From M2408 sp040386975 (GTDB lineage Bacteria; Bacteroidota; Bacteroidia; Flavobacteriales_D; Crocinitomicaceae), in assembly GCA_040386975.1 (NCBI GenBank), contig JAZKEO010000006.1, positions 186,001 to 250,000 on the forward strand: 64,000 nt of DNA, read 5' to 3'. Each line of letters opens with the position of its first letter. Positions within the stretch are counted from its first letter, which is position 1. A model generated the notes under the pieces. The model was not told where the DNA came from, ran no database searches, and worked only from the letters and a program-made list of their open reading frames with translations. Made by a program: the position numbers and the translations under genes. Positions 1 to 7,764 of this stretch are shown here, piece by piece.

Positions 1-2732
1 CCAAAGAAGGAAAAATTAAGAATCCTTTGACTGAAATAAGTGCTGTGATAGAATTAGACAAATATGAGGATGTAAATGCTATTCGTTTTTTAAGTTCTCT
101 TTCGTTTTTTAAGGATCATTACGAAAATAAAATTTCCAATGCAGATAAAATTAAGGCTTTAAAAATCATTGCTCGAAATCCGCTAAACATGAAGTTTTAT
201 TATCATGACACTAAGATTTCGGATAACATTACGGCTAATTCAGTCAAACAGATTGAAATCATTATTCCAGAGTTTTCAAACCTTTCATTTGGTGTGAAGC
301 AAAACGATTCGATGTATGAAATTTTGCCTTACATTCACATCAATAATCAGAAAATTAACTTACGAGCAGTTAAATTGCGATATCAATTTATCTTTTTACA
401 TGAAGCGAAATTTTATTTGATTGACAATGCTTATTATCTGAAGATTTATCAATTTTTCAAGGAACATAATTTTAAACTTATCATTCACGAAAGTAAATTT
501 GATGAATTCAAAGAATTGTATCTGAATAATTTAGAAAATAAAGTTGAGATAAATTATACTTTCATTAAACCAGCCACAAAAAAACAACTCGAATCAAAAG
601 GTTTTGAGCAGGAAATAAAGAAAATGATTTATTTGACGGAATCGGATAATTACATTTTAATTACTCCATCAATGCGTTACGGGAATTTAGAAATTCCGAT
701 TTTGAGTTTAAAGCAAATTCACGATCGAGACGATGATAATCAATGGTTTACAGTTGAAAGAGATAAACTGGAAGAGCATAAATTTGCGGGTTTACTGCTT
801 CGACAACATCCTGAATTTGAGGAACAATTAGGACAATTTGAATATTTATACTTGCACAAAAATAAGTTTTTAGATTCTGGTTGGTTCATCGATGCTTTTG
901 AAACTTGGAAAAATCACGATATTGAAATTTTAGGTTTCAATAAGTTGAATACCAAAATCAGCATGAATAAAATAAAAGTCGCTGTGGCGGTAAACAGTGG
1001 TTTGGATTGGTTTGATACTTCCTTAAAAGTGAAATTTGGTAACGAAGATATATCTTTAAAGCAAATACAAAAAGCGATAAAAAATGCGAATCGTTTTATT
1101 ACACTTGGGGATGGAAGTTTGGGTTTGATGCCCGAAGAATGGATTGAGAAATTTTCCAAATACTTCCGTTCAGGAGATGTCCATGAAGGAATTATCCGAA
1201 CGTCAAAAATGAATTTTTCTGTTATCAGTGAATTGTACGAAGATGAAGTTTTAAATGCTGATGTAAAAGAAGAAATTGCTTTTTTGAATAGTAAAATTGC
1301 CTCTTTCAAAACGATTCACGATGTAAAAGTTCCAAAAGCTTTAAAAGCAACCTTGCGTGATTATCAGAAACAAGGTTTAAATTGGTTGAATTTTTTAGAT
1401 GAGTTTAATTTTGGAGGTTGTTTGGCTGACGATATGGGACTTGGAAAAACCATTCAAATCATCGCTTTCATACTTGCTCAAAAAGAAAAAGATAAAACGA
1501 ATACTAATTTGATTATCTTACCAACTTCCTTGATTTTTAACTGGACGCGTGAAATTGAAAAATTCGCGCCAAGTTTAAAAATTCTGACGATTTATGGTCA
1601 AAGTCGAGTGAAAAACACCAAAGAATTTTCAAAATACGATGTCGTTCTTACTTCCTACGGAACGATGCTTTCGGACATTAAAATATTAAAATCCTTTCGT
1701 TTTAATTACATTTTCTTGGATGAATCTCAAGCGATAAAAAATCCTGAATCGCAACGCTATAAAGCTGTTCGTTTGTTGGATGCTCGAAATCGTGTGGTGT
1801 TGACTGGAACACCAATTGAAAATAACACCTTTGATTTGTATGCCCAAATGTCATTCGCCAGTCCAGGTTTGTTTGGAAGTCAACAGCGTTTTAAAGATGA
1901 ATTCTCAACTCCAATAGATCGTTTCAAAGATATTGGTAGAGCAAAAGAATTGCAGCAAAAAATCAATCCATTTATCTTAAGACGAACAAAAAAGCAAGTA
2001 GCGAAGGAATTACCTGAAAAAACGGAGATGGTTCTTTTTTGTGAAATGGACGCTGAACAACGACAAGTTTACGAAACTTACAAAAATGATATTCGCGAAA
2101 AACTATTGGGAAAACATCCAGATTCTCCTGAAAATAAAAGTATGTTGGTGTTGCAAGGTTTAACGAAATTGAGACAGATTTGTAATTCTCCAGCTTTATT
2201 GAGTGATGAAGAAAGTTATGGTTCTTCTTCTGCTAAAATGCGTGTTTTGATTGAGGAAATTGAAATGCGCTCAAAAAATCATAAAATATTGGTTTTCTCG
2301 CAATTTGTAGGCATGTTGGATTTAATTCGTGTTGAATTGGATAAACTTGAAATTTCCCACGAATATTTAACTGGACAAACCAAAGATAGAGAAGAAAAAG
2401 TGCATGCTTTCCAAAATGATTCAGAAATACGTGTTTTCTTAATCAGTTTGAAAGCTGGTGGAACGGGGTTAAATCTAACTGAAGCAGATTACGTTTATTT
2501 AGTTGATCCATGGTGGAATCCAGCAGTTGAAAATCAAGCGATTGACAGGTGTTACCGCATCGGGCAAAAGAAAAACGTAGTAGCAGTTCGATTAATTACG
2601 CCAGAAACCATTGAAGAGAAAATCATGCAAATGCAAGAAAATAAGCGTGAATTGGCGGAGGACATTATCAAAACCGATGCAAATGTCTTGAAGTCATTAT
2701 CCCAAGAGGATTTGATAGGCTTGTTTAGTTAA
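1..2732 (+). CDS. SNF2/Rad54-family DEAD-like helicase, 5' end outside window
   Basis: ATP-dependent DNA translocase/helicase of the SNF2 family; its substrate is probably duplex DNA or a protein-DNA complex. The Walker A motif GGCLADDMGLGKT lies at about nt 1411-1450, the DEAH-like box DESQ near 1719, motif III LTGTPIENN near 1800, and the C-terminal helicase half carries SLKAGGTGLNL, DPWWNPAVENQA and DRCYRIGQ (2450-2570). The first usable start is a TTG at 27, but the same frame is open to base 3 and reads KEGKIKNP, so the real start is probably left of the window. About 450 residues of poorly conserved N-terminal region precede the helicase core, as in bacterial SNF2 proteins with SWIM or bacterial-specific N-domains; I see no SWIM motif in the visible part. 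The family call is secure, the cellular role unknown. Confidence 0.9.
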   Translation, partial: KEGKIKNPLTEISAVIELDKYEDVNAIRFLSSLSFFKDHYENKISNADKIKALKIIARNPLNMKFYYHDTKISDNITANSVKQIEIIIPEFSNLSFGVKQNDSMYEILPYIHINNQKINLRAVKLRYQFIFLHEAKFYLIDNAYYLKIYQFFKEHNFKLIIHESKFDEFKELYLNNLENKVEINYTFIKPATKKQLESKGFEQEIKKMIYLTESDNYILITPSMRYGNLEIPILSLKQIHDRDDDNQWFTVERDKLEEHKFAGLLLRQHPEFEEQLGQFEYLYLHKNKFLDSGWFIDAFETWKNHDIEILGFNKLNTKISMNKIKVAVAVNSGLDWFDTSLKVKFGNEDISLKQIQKAIKNANRFITLGDGSLGLMPEEWIEKFSKYFRSGDVHEGIIRTSKMNFSVISELYEDEVLNADVKEEIAFLNSKIASFKTIHDVKVPKALKATLRDYQKQGLNWLNFLDEFNFGGCLADDMGLGKTIQIIAFILAQKEKDKTNTNLIILPTSLIFNWTREIEKFAPSLKILTIYGQSRVKNTKEFSKYDVVLTSYGTMLSDIKILKSFRFNYIFLDESQAIKNPESQRYKAVRLLDARNRVVLTGTPIENNTFDLYAQMSFASPGLFGSQQRFKDEFSTPIDRFKDIGRAKELQQKINPFILRRTKKQVAKELPEKTEMVLFCEMDAEQRQVYETYKNDIREKLLGKHPDSPENKSMLVLQGLTKLRQICNSPALLSDEESYGSSSAKMRVLIEEIEMRSKNHKILVFSQFVGMLDLIRVELDKLEISHEYLTGQTKDREEKVHAFQNDSEIRVFLISLKAGGTGLNLTEADYVYLVDPWWNPAVENQAIDRCYRIGQKKNVVAVRLITPETIEEKIMQMQENKRELAEDIIKTDANVLKSLSQEDLIGLFS

Positions 2733-2800
2733 AAATCATTTCTGAACTCTCACATCAAGCTTATTTCCAAACTTCGATTTAAGAATCCTGAAATGATTTT
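2732..2800 (+). terminator. possible long-loop terminator after SNF2 gene
   Basis: AAAATCATTTC at 2732-2742 is the exact inverse of GAAATGATTTT at 2790-2800, followed by TTATAATT. The arms are 11 bp but the loop is about 47 nt, so this is a weak terminator candidate. Confidence 0.3.
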
Positions 2801-2847
2801 TATAATTGTGTGAATAGGGTTTTAGTTGTGTCAGAAAACAGATTCAA

Positions 2848-3138
2848 TTATTGAAAATTAAATTCAGTTAACAAGAAATAAGTAATTAAAATCACATCGA
2901 TTACTGTTGCAATAATTGCTGAGTTGATAACCCATTTCATAGGTGCAACACCCAAAAGTAAACTCAAACTAAGCATAGTTGGTACGATTACTAAAGTAAG
3001 TGTAAAAGTGTTATTTATTGCACCCATTCCTACTGTAATTCCACCCATACACCCAATAATAAGGATGATTACACTGATTAATCCAAAACGGTTAAATTCT
3101 GATACTTTAACGTAGTTTGATTCTGTTTTTGCTTCCAT
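2848..3138 (-). CDS. small three-helix membrane protein, unknown function
   Basis: A 96-residue protein with a short polar N-terminus (MEAKTESNYVKVSEFNRF) followed by three hydrophobic stretches at about residues 18-37, 43-63 and 68-90. The hydrophobic layout and the start codon right at the polar N-terminus support a real inner-membrane protein. I do not recognise the family. It stands alone between the SNF2 gene and gpmI, which points the same way but begins about 100 bases downstream of its stop with unrelated function. No signal peptide cleavage site or metal motif is visible. Confidence 0.65.
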   Translation of the reverse strand: MEAKTESNYVKVSEFNRFGLISVIILIIGCMGGITVGMGAINNTFTLTLVIVPTMLSLSLLLGVAPMKWVINSAIIATVIDVILITYFLLTEFNFQ

Positions 3139-3231
3139 TTTTTCTAAGTTTTTATGTAAAACAAAGTTCGGAAAGAAGCAAAGAGTAAAAAATGAGATTA
3201 ATTAGTAAAAAACATGATTTATGTCATGAAA

Positions 3232-4749
3232 TTAAATCAACTCCACCAAACTTTTTCCAGTCATTTCCATCGGAGAAGCAAGTTTCATTCTGTCTAAAAT
3301 CGTTGGTGCAACATCAGCTAAAATTCCATCGTTCAATTTTACTTGATCGTTTGTGACCAAAATAAAAGGAACTGGATTCATTGAATGTGCTGTATTTGGA
3401 CTTCCATCAGGATTTAAAGCATAATCAGCATTTCCATGGTCGGCAATGATGATTAATTCATAATCCAATTTTTTTGCTGCTTCAGTTACTTCTTTTAAGC
3501 AAAAATCAATGGTTTCAATTGCTTTTGTAATAGCTTCGTAAACACCTGTGTGACCAACCATATCTGGATTAGCAAAGTTTAAACAGAAGAAATTGGGTGT
3601 TTTTTCTTGAATTTCTGCAATGATTTTGTCTTTTACTTCAAAAGCACTCATTTCTGGTTGTAAGTCATAAGTTGCCACTTTTGGAGAATTAACTAAAAGT
3701 CGATTTTCTCCATCAAATTCGATTTCTCTTCCTCCACTGAAAAAGAATGTAACATGTGGATATTTCTCAGTTTCAGCAATACGAACTTGTGTTTTTCCTA
3801 ATTTAGATAACACTTCACCTAAGGTGTTTTTTAAATTATCCTTATCAAAAATCACGTGAATATTTTCAAAACTTGCATCGTAATTTGTCATCGTGTAATA
3901 CTCCAAATCAAGTTTGTGCATGTTTTGTTCGTGGAAATCTTTTTGCGTTAATGCAATGGAAATTTCTCTCGGTCGATCTGTTCTGAAATTGAAACAAATG
4001 ACAACATCGCCATTTTTGATTCTTGAATTTGCTTCTGTAGAAATCAAAGTAGGTTCAAAAAATTCGTCAGTGATGTTAGTTGAATACGATTTTTCAAAAG
4101 CTTCAATCGGATTAGAACAAGTTGTTCCAATACCATTTACCATCAAATCGTAAGCTTTTTTAACCCTTTCCCAACGATTATCTCTGTCCATAGCGAAGTA
4201 CCGACCAACAATGGAAGCTACTTTTGTTGTTTGAATGTGCTTCTCTTCAAGCAATTCTTTCATGAAATTTAAGCCACTCTTTGGATCACAATCTCTTCCA
4301 TCTGTAAAAGCATGAATAAACGAATCTTTGATTTCAAAATCTTTAGCCATTTTGCATAAAGCATACAAATGTTCCTGTGAACTGTGAACACCTCCTTTTG
4401 AAACCAAACCGATAAAATGAATAGGGACGTTTTTATTTTTTGCTGTTTGAAAAGCTTTTACTAACTGCTCGTTTTCAAAAAATTCTCCATCGCGAATGGA
4501 CTTATTTATACGTGTCAATTCTTGGTAAACAATTCTTCCAGCACCAATGTTTAAATGACCCACTTCTGAATTTCCCATTTGTCCTTCAGGAAGACCAACT
4601 TCTTCGCCAAAAGTTTTTAAAGTCGCATTTGGATAGTTTTCCAATAAAGAATCCATATACGGTGTTTGTGCATTAAAAATGGCGTCAGATTTAGATTTAT
4701 CACCTATTCCCCAACCGTCTAAAATTATTAATCCTACGTTTTTTTTCAT
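3232..4749 (-). CDS. gpmI: 2,3-bisphosphoglycerate-independent phosphoglycerate mutase
   Basis: Interconverts 3- and 2-phosphoglycerate in glycolysis and gluconeogenesis; a cytosolic, Mn-dependent enzyme of the alkaline phosphatase superfamily. Visible are LILDGWG at the N-terminus (metal ligand Asp11), the catalytic serine motif QMGNSEVGH (Ser61) and the C-terminal metal site ADHGNADY with TAHSMNPVPF. At 505 residues it matches the usual size (about 505-515). I chose ATG 4749 (MKKNVGLIIL); the open frame runs 13 codons further upstream, but those codons fall in an intergenic repeat and are not family-like. It lies downstream of a histidine kinase gene on the same strand, separated by about 120 bases of repeat-rich spacer. 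Confidence 0.95.
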   Translation of the reverse strand: MKKNVGLIILDGWGIGDKSKSDAIFNAQTPYMDSLLENYPNATLKTFGEEVGLPEGQMGNSEVGHLNIGAGRIVYQELTRINKSIRDGEFFENEQLVKAFQTAKNKNVPIHFIGLVSKGGVHSSQEHLYALCKMAKDFEIKDSFIHAFTDGRDCDPKSGLNFMKELLEEKHIQTTKVASIVGRYFAMDRDNRWERVKKAYDLMVNGIGTTCSNPIEAFEKSYSTNITDEFFEPTLISTEANSRIKNGDVVICFNFRTDRPREISIALTQKDFHEQNMHKLDLEYYTMTNYDASFENIHVIFDKDNLKNTLGEVLSKLGKTQVRIAETEKYPHVTFFFSGGREIEFDGENRLLVNSPKVATYDLQPEMSAFEVKDKIIAEIQEKTPNFFCLNFANPDMVGHTGVYEAITKAIETIDFCLKEVTEAAKKLDYELIIIADHGNADYALNPDGSPNTAHSMNPVPFILVTNDQVKLNDGILADVAPTILDRMKLASPMEMTGKSLVELI

Positions 4750-4756
4750 TCTTTCT

Positions 4757-4868
4757 TTTAAGACTAAGAGACAAAAGACGAAAGACAAAAGACTTTCGAT
4801 TTCATCAAAATTTATTATTTATTTTAAAGTGAAACGAGTCTTAAGTCTATTGTCTTAAGTCTAATGTC
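4757..4868 (-). repeat. intergenic AAAGAC/GTCTT low-complexity array
   Basis: The left half (4757-4792) is a run of AAAGAC-like heptamers (AGACAAAAGACGAAAGACA). The right half (4827-4868) is the opposite orientation, repeating AAGTCTNNTGTCTT. Together they form an imperfect inverted array in the spacer between the kinase gene and gpmI. Similar phrases occur in several other spacers of this window (25880-25920, 40215-40245, 63090-63140). Confidence 0.6.
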
Positions 4869-4872
4869 TAAC

Positions 4873-5760
4873 TTAAAAAGTTAACTCAAATACAGCTCCA
4901 TTCGGAACATTGTCAATATATTTTATTTCACCACCAAGTAAATTGGTAAATTCTTTTACTATGAATAAGCCCAAACCAGTTCCTTTTTTTGAACGTGTTT
5001 CCTCGTTTTCTAAACGAACAAATTTTTGGAAAATAATTTCTCTTTGTTCTAAAGGAATTCCAGGTCCAAAATCAGATAAACGTAAAACAATATGTTCTTC
5101 TTTTTTGAATAATTTTATTTCAATGGTTTTTTCCTTTCCAGCGTATTTAATTGCGTTTTCAATCAAGTTGATAACAATTGTTTTAAACATGAAAATGTCC
5201 GTATTCACAGTGATATTTTCTAATTCACAAGAAATTAATTTTTCATGATATTTCTGACCATATTGGTTTACGACCTTTTGAATTTCTTCTTTTAAATTTA
5301 CATGCTCTTTGTGAATTTCTAAGGTTCTATTTTCAATTCTAGCAGAAATTAAAATGGCATCTACAATTTCCTCCAAACGTTGATTTTCAATTAAGGCTTT
5401 CTGAAGCAATTCTTCTCTTTTTTCAGCTTCAAAATTGCGTTTCAATAAGGTTTGCAAGTATAATTTTGTTGACGCTAAAGGTGTTTTAAGTTCATGTGTT
5501 ACAGAAAGTAAAAAATTGTGTTGTCTTTTTGCTAATTCATGTTCTTTTTTCAGGGATTTCAAAATTCGCCATAGACCAAAAATCAGAATCATAAAAAAGA
5601 CCAAACCTTCTCCCACAATCATACCTATGCGTTTGCTAACGGAGGCATCCGAATAACCAACTTCTTGTGTCAATTGTATGATGTGATAAGCCCACCAAGT
5701 GAACTGTACAATGACATAAGCACCAAGTAAATAAAAGAAAAATATTGCTTGTTTTTTCAC
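4873..5760 (-). CDS. membrane sensor histidine kinase
   Basis: Two-component sensor of 295 residues. Two transmembrane helices (about residues 5-27 and 46-66) bracket a tiny periplasmic loop, so it probably senses the membrane or a partner protein. HisKA contains SVTHELKTPLAST with phospho-acceptor His89; the ATPase half has NLIENAIKYAG (N box), DFGPGIP and GTGLGLFIV (G boxes). The start is GTG at 5760: the codon two positions upstream in frame is a TAA stop, and the next Met is at residue 47, inside the second helix. No HAMP domain is visible. No response regulator gene is adjacent, which makes it an orphan kinase here. Downstream on the same strand is gpmI. Confidence 0.88.
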   Translation of the reverse strand: MKKQAIFFFYLLGAYVIVQFTWWAYHIIQLTQEVGYSDASVSKRIGMIVGEGLVFFMILIFGLWRILKSLKKEHELAKRQHNFLLSVTHELKTPLASTKLYLQTLLKRNFEAEKREELLQKALIENQRLEEIVDAILISARIENRTLEIHKEHVNLKEEIQKVVNQYGQKYHEKLISCELENITVNTDIFMFKTIVINLIENAIKYAGKEKTIEIKLFKKEEHIVLRLSDFGPGIPLEQREIIFQKFVRLENEETRSKKGTGLGLFIVKEFTNLLGGEIKYIDNVPNGAVFELTF

Positions 5761-5831
5761 TTTTTAATTAACTTTTGAGTTACAAAGGTAAGCCTTTTGA
5801 ATTAAAAGTTAGAGGATAACAAAAATGAAAT

Positions 5832-6077
5832 TTATTTATCAGCAATGGATATACCATCGATAAATTCTGCAAGTGAATAATCCTTTTCAGTTAGTGCATT
5901 CACATCATGAGTAAATATTTCAATATTCAAACGCGAGCATTTATAAATTTGCATGTCTGGATGATGTCCAACTTTGTCAGCATATCCAGCAATTTTTGTT
6001 ATAAATAGTGCTAATTCTGTTTGTGACTCAAACCTGAATTCTTGTTGTAATTTATTGTTTTTAATTAACCAGCTCAT
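5832..6077 (-). CDS. phhB: 4a-hydroxytetrahydrobiopterin dehydratase (pterin-4a-carbinolamine dehydratase)
   Basis: Dehydrates the 4a-hydroxy-tetrahydropterin released by phenylalanine hydroxylase so that the pterin cofactor can be recycled. The 81-residue length is normal. The family signature is clear: KVGHHPDMQIYKCSRLNIEI with His38-His39, then FTHD with His57. Its start overlaps the end of the phenylalanine hydroxylase gene by 17 bases on the same strand, which indicates translational coupling and a shared job. The pair should be transcribed from the attenuated leader upstream of the hydroxylase. Confidence 0.93.
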   Translation of the reverse strand: MSWLIKNNKLQQEFRFESQTELALFITKIAGYADKVGHHPDMQIYKCSRLNIEIFTHDVNALTEKDYSLAEFIDGISIADK

Positions 6078-6789
6078 GTTGTTTCCATTTTTGTGTTAAG
6101 TAAATAATTGACTCGAGTAATACGTTCAAATCTGGAAGTACAAAATAAGTACTTTGAATTTCCGAAGTTATAAATGAACGTTCTATTATGCTTTCTAATT
6201 TGTATTTTTCTCTTGATGTTGTAATTTCTAATGATGCATTTGTTTCACCAAATGACGAAATTATTCCTGCTCCAAATACTTTTATTTCATCTTCTTCTTG
6301 AATTAGTCCAAATTCAATTGTAAACCAATATAAACGCTGTAATTTTAATAAATTTTGTTCATTATCCAACATTAATACTCCTAATTTTCCAAATTCATGA
6401 ACAAAATTGGAAAAAATCGGATTACAAAGTAAGGGGATATGTCCAAATACATCGTGAAACATATCTGGTTCTTCTAAATAATCAAGTTTGTCGATTGAGC
6501 GTAACCAAGTTGAAGCGGGAAACTTTTTTTGAGAAAGTAAAATAAAAAATTCATCAACAGGAATTAATCCTGGTACACAGTAAATTTCCCATCCACTTGT
6601 CTTTTTGAACCAATCATTTATTTCTTCAAAGTTGGGAAGAATTGCCTTATTTAAAACAGATTTCATTTTATCTAAGGCAGTAAGGTAGTGAATACTTCCT
6701 TTGTCTTTAAGGTTATTAATTTGTCTTTCAAATAGTGTTGACCATACTTTTAGGTCTTCATCGTTGTAATTTTTAAACTGCTGATTCAT
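6061..6789 (-). CDS. phhA: phenylalanine 4-monooxygenase (phenylalanine hydroxylase)
   Basis: Pterin-dependent, non-heme iron enzyme converting phenylalanine to tyrosine. The iron-binding facial triad is visible as HDVFGH (His112, His117) and the downstream Glu159 in WFTIEFGL; CVPGLIPVDEFF is the pterin/substrate region. The 242-residue length fits single-domain bacterial enzymes with no regulatory ACT domain. It is the first structural gene of an overlapping pair with the pterin dehydratase. The 5' leader contains a Tyr-rich mini-ORF and alternative hairpins (6821-6938), so expression is predicted to rise when charged tRNA-Tyr is scarce. That fits a tyrosine-making role rather than phenylalanine catabolism (inference). 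Confidence 0.95.
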   Translation of the reverse strand: MNQQFKNYNDEDLKVWSTLFERQINNLKDKGSIHYLTALDKMKSVLNKAILPNFEEINDWFKKTSGWEIYCVPGLIPVDEFFILLSQKKFPASTWLRSIDKLDYLEEPDMFHDVFGHIPLLCNPIFSNFVHEFGKLGVLMLDNEQNLLKLQRLYWFTIEFGLIQEEDEIKVFGAGIISSFGETNASLEITTSREKYKLESIIERSFITSEIQSTYFVLPDLNVLLESIIYLTQKWKQHELVN

Positions 6790-6820
6790 AATTTGTGTGG
6801 TTTATTTTAAAATTTTGGGC

Positions 6821-6902
6821 AAAAAAAACCCGATTCAATCGAACCGGGAAATAGTATAATTTTATAAATACATCTACATTACCAGTTCTTGATTTGAATT
6901 GG
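6821..6902 (-). promoter_or_regulatory. predicted tyrosine-responsive transcription attenuator of phhA
   Basis: Read on the minus strand there are four pairing segments. Segment 1, CCAATTC (6902-6896), follows directly after the Tyr codons of the leader. Segment 2, GAACTGG (6888-6882), is the leader's last two sense codons plus one base. Segment 3, CCCGGTTC, is at 6848-6841. Segment 4, GAATCGGG (6836-6829), is followed by eight T (6828-6821). 3:4 gives an 8-bp stem with one G-U and a GATT loop, a textbook intrinsic terminator. 2:3 gives a 7-bp antiterminator with one U-G. 1:2 gives a weaker hairpin with one A-C mismatch. The U-tract ends 31 bases before the phhA ATG. Segments and pairings are seen in the sequence; ribosome-stalling control is inferred from the classical his/trp/phe attenuators. 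Confidence 0.72.
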
Positions 6903-6938
6903 ATAATATAAATATGATGTACTTAATTGAATTGACAT
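6879..6938 (-). CDS. Tyr-rich leader peptide of phenylalanine hydroxylase operon
   Basis: A 19-codon ORF encoding MSIQLSTSYLYYPIQIKNW, with Tyr at positions 9, 11 and 12 (TAT, TAT, TAT). An in-frame TAA two codons upstream of the ATG excludes a longer start. Its final codons AAC TGG overlap the antiterminator arm, so a ribosome reaching the stop would cover that arm and let the terminator form, while one stalled at the Tyr codons would cover segment 1 and free the arm. No clear Shine-Dalgarno is visible, as is usual in Bacteroidota. I know of no described peptide of this type for phenylalanine hydroxylase. Confidence 0.6.
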   Translation of the reverse strand: MSIQLSTSYLYYPIQIKNW

Positions 6939-6995
6939 GCGTTAAAATTACATTTTTTCATTGAATTAGTGAATTTATTTATAAATTTTTTATGC

Positions 6996-7040
6996 TCTTT
7001 TTGTGAAATCTTGTTTAACTTTAACAAAATAATTAAAATG
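6996..7040 (+). repeat. first copy of duplicated promoter/palindrome segment
   Basis: This stretch repeats almost exactly at 7719-7764 (paaZ promoter and ATG). Its core TTGTTTAACTTTAACAA (7011-7027) is a near-perfect palindrome broken at three positions. The copy ends in an ATG at 7038 that opens only an 11-codon frame (MFIIVNFLTSF), so it looks like a duplicated promoter that lost its gene, or a shared operator for yceI and the divergent phh leader. Confidence 0.6.
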
Positions 7041-7139
7041 TTCATTATAGTGAATTTTTTAACTTCGTTTTGAGTTATTCGTACATAAGGGAGAAATACG
7101 ATCTAGCTAAATAATTGAAGAAACAAAAAAGAATAAAAA

Positions 7140-7676
7140 ATGATGAAAAAAATTAGTTTTTCAATATTGCTTGGAGTAGTACTTGTGCTTTCTGCATTTA
7201 CAATTTATAATTCGATTGATTGGAAAATCAAAGATGAATTTTCGATCAAGTTTAAATGTAAAGAAGTCAAAGGAGAATTTAAAAATTTCACAGGTAATAT
7301 TTCGTTTGATGAAAATGATTTAGAAAATTCTAAGTTTTCAACAAGTATTGAAGTTAGTTCAGCTGAAACAGGAAGTGGAATTAAAGACAAACACACAAAG
7401 GGCGATAAATGGTTGAATGCAAAGAAATTTCCCAAAATCACTTTTAATTCGAGTAAATTTTCTAAGACAGCAAATGGTTATCAGGTAAAAGGAACTTTAG
7501 AATTGCATGGAGTAAAAAAACAAATTACAATTCCATTTACCTTTAGTTCAAATACATTTAAGGGGAATTTTACTGTGAACAGAATGGATTACGGCATTGG
7601 TACAATGGATGGTGTTGCAAATTTGGTTCCAAATGAAGTAAAAATTGAATTTTCTGTTCCAGTGACTAAAAAGTAA
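7140..7676 (+). CDS. YceI-family periplasmic/secreted protein
   Basis: YceI proteins are lipocalin-like barrels that bind long polyprenoid lipids; the physiological role is often unclear. The 178-residue sequence starts with a signal peptide (MMKKISFSILLGVVLVLSAF) and shows the family landmarks: EVKGEFKNFTGNISFD, then KHTKGDKWLNAKKFPKITF, KGTLELHGVKKQITIP and VNRMDYGIGT. Two ATG codons are adjacent at 7140 and 7143 and either could be used. A TAACTTCG box at 7060-7067 and the palindromic segment at 7011-7027 lie upstream. It is divergent from the phh operon and 86 bases ahead of paaZ. Confidence 0.88.
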   Translation: MMKKISFSILLGVVLVLSAFTIYNSIDWKIKDEFSIKFKCKEVKGEFKNFTGNISFDENDLENSKFSTSIEVSSAETGSGIKDKHTKGDKWLNAKKFPKITFNSSKFSKTANGYQVKGTLELHGVKKQITIPFTFSSNTFKGNFTVNRMDYGIGTMDGVANLVPNEVKIEFSVPVTKK

Positions 7677-7718
7677 GATATTTCACCTTTTTCGATGAAT
7701 TTTCTGAAAGATAGATTC

Positions 7719-7764
7719 TCTTTTTTGAAATCTTGTTTAACTTTAACAAAAAATTTAAAAAATG
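7719..7764 (+). promoter_or_regulatory. paaZ promoter with palindromic operator-like element
   Basis: TTGTTTAACTTTAACAA at 7733-7749 is a near-palindrome that is identical in the copy at 7011-7027. It contains TAACTTTA, close to the Bacteroidota -7 box TAnnTTTG. It ends 12 bases before the ATG of paaZ at 7762, so it may be both promoter and repressor site. Confidence 0.5.

Noticed and set aside
914..1309. 131-codon minus-strand frame
   Set aside because: Lies antisense inside the SNF2 gene, with no family features; a shadow of the AT-rich coding strand.
7038..7073. Leader peptide MFIIVNFLTSF before yceI
   Set aside because: It begins in the duplicated promoter segment and has no downstream terminator or regulatory codons; treated as a by-product of the duplication.
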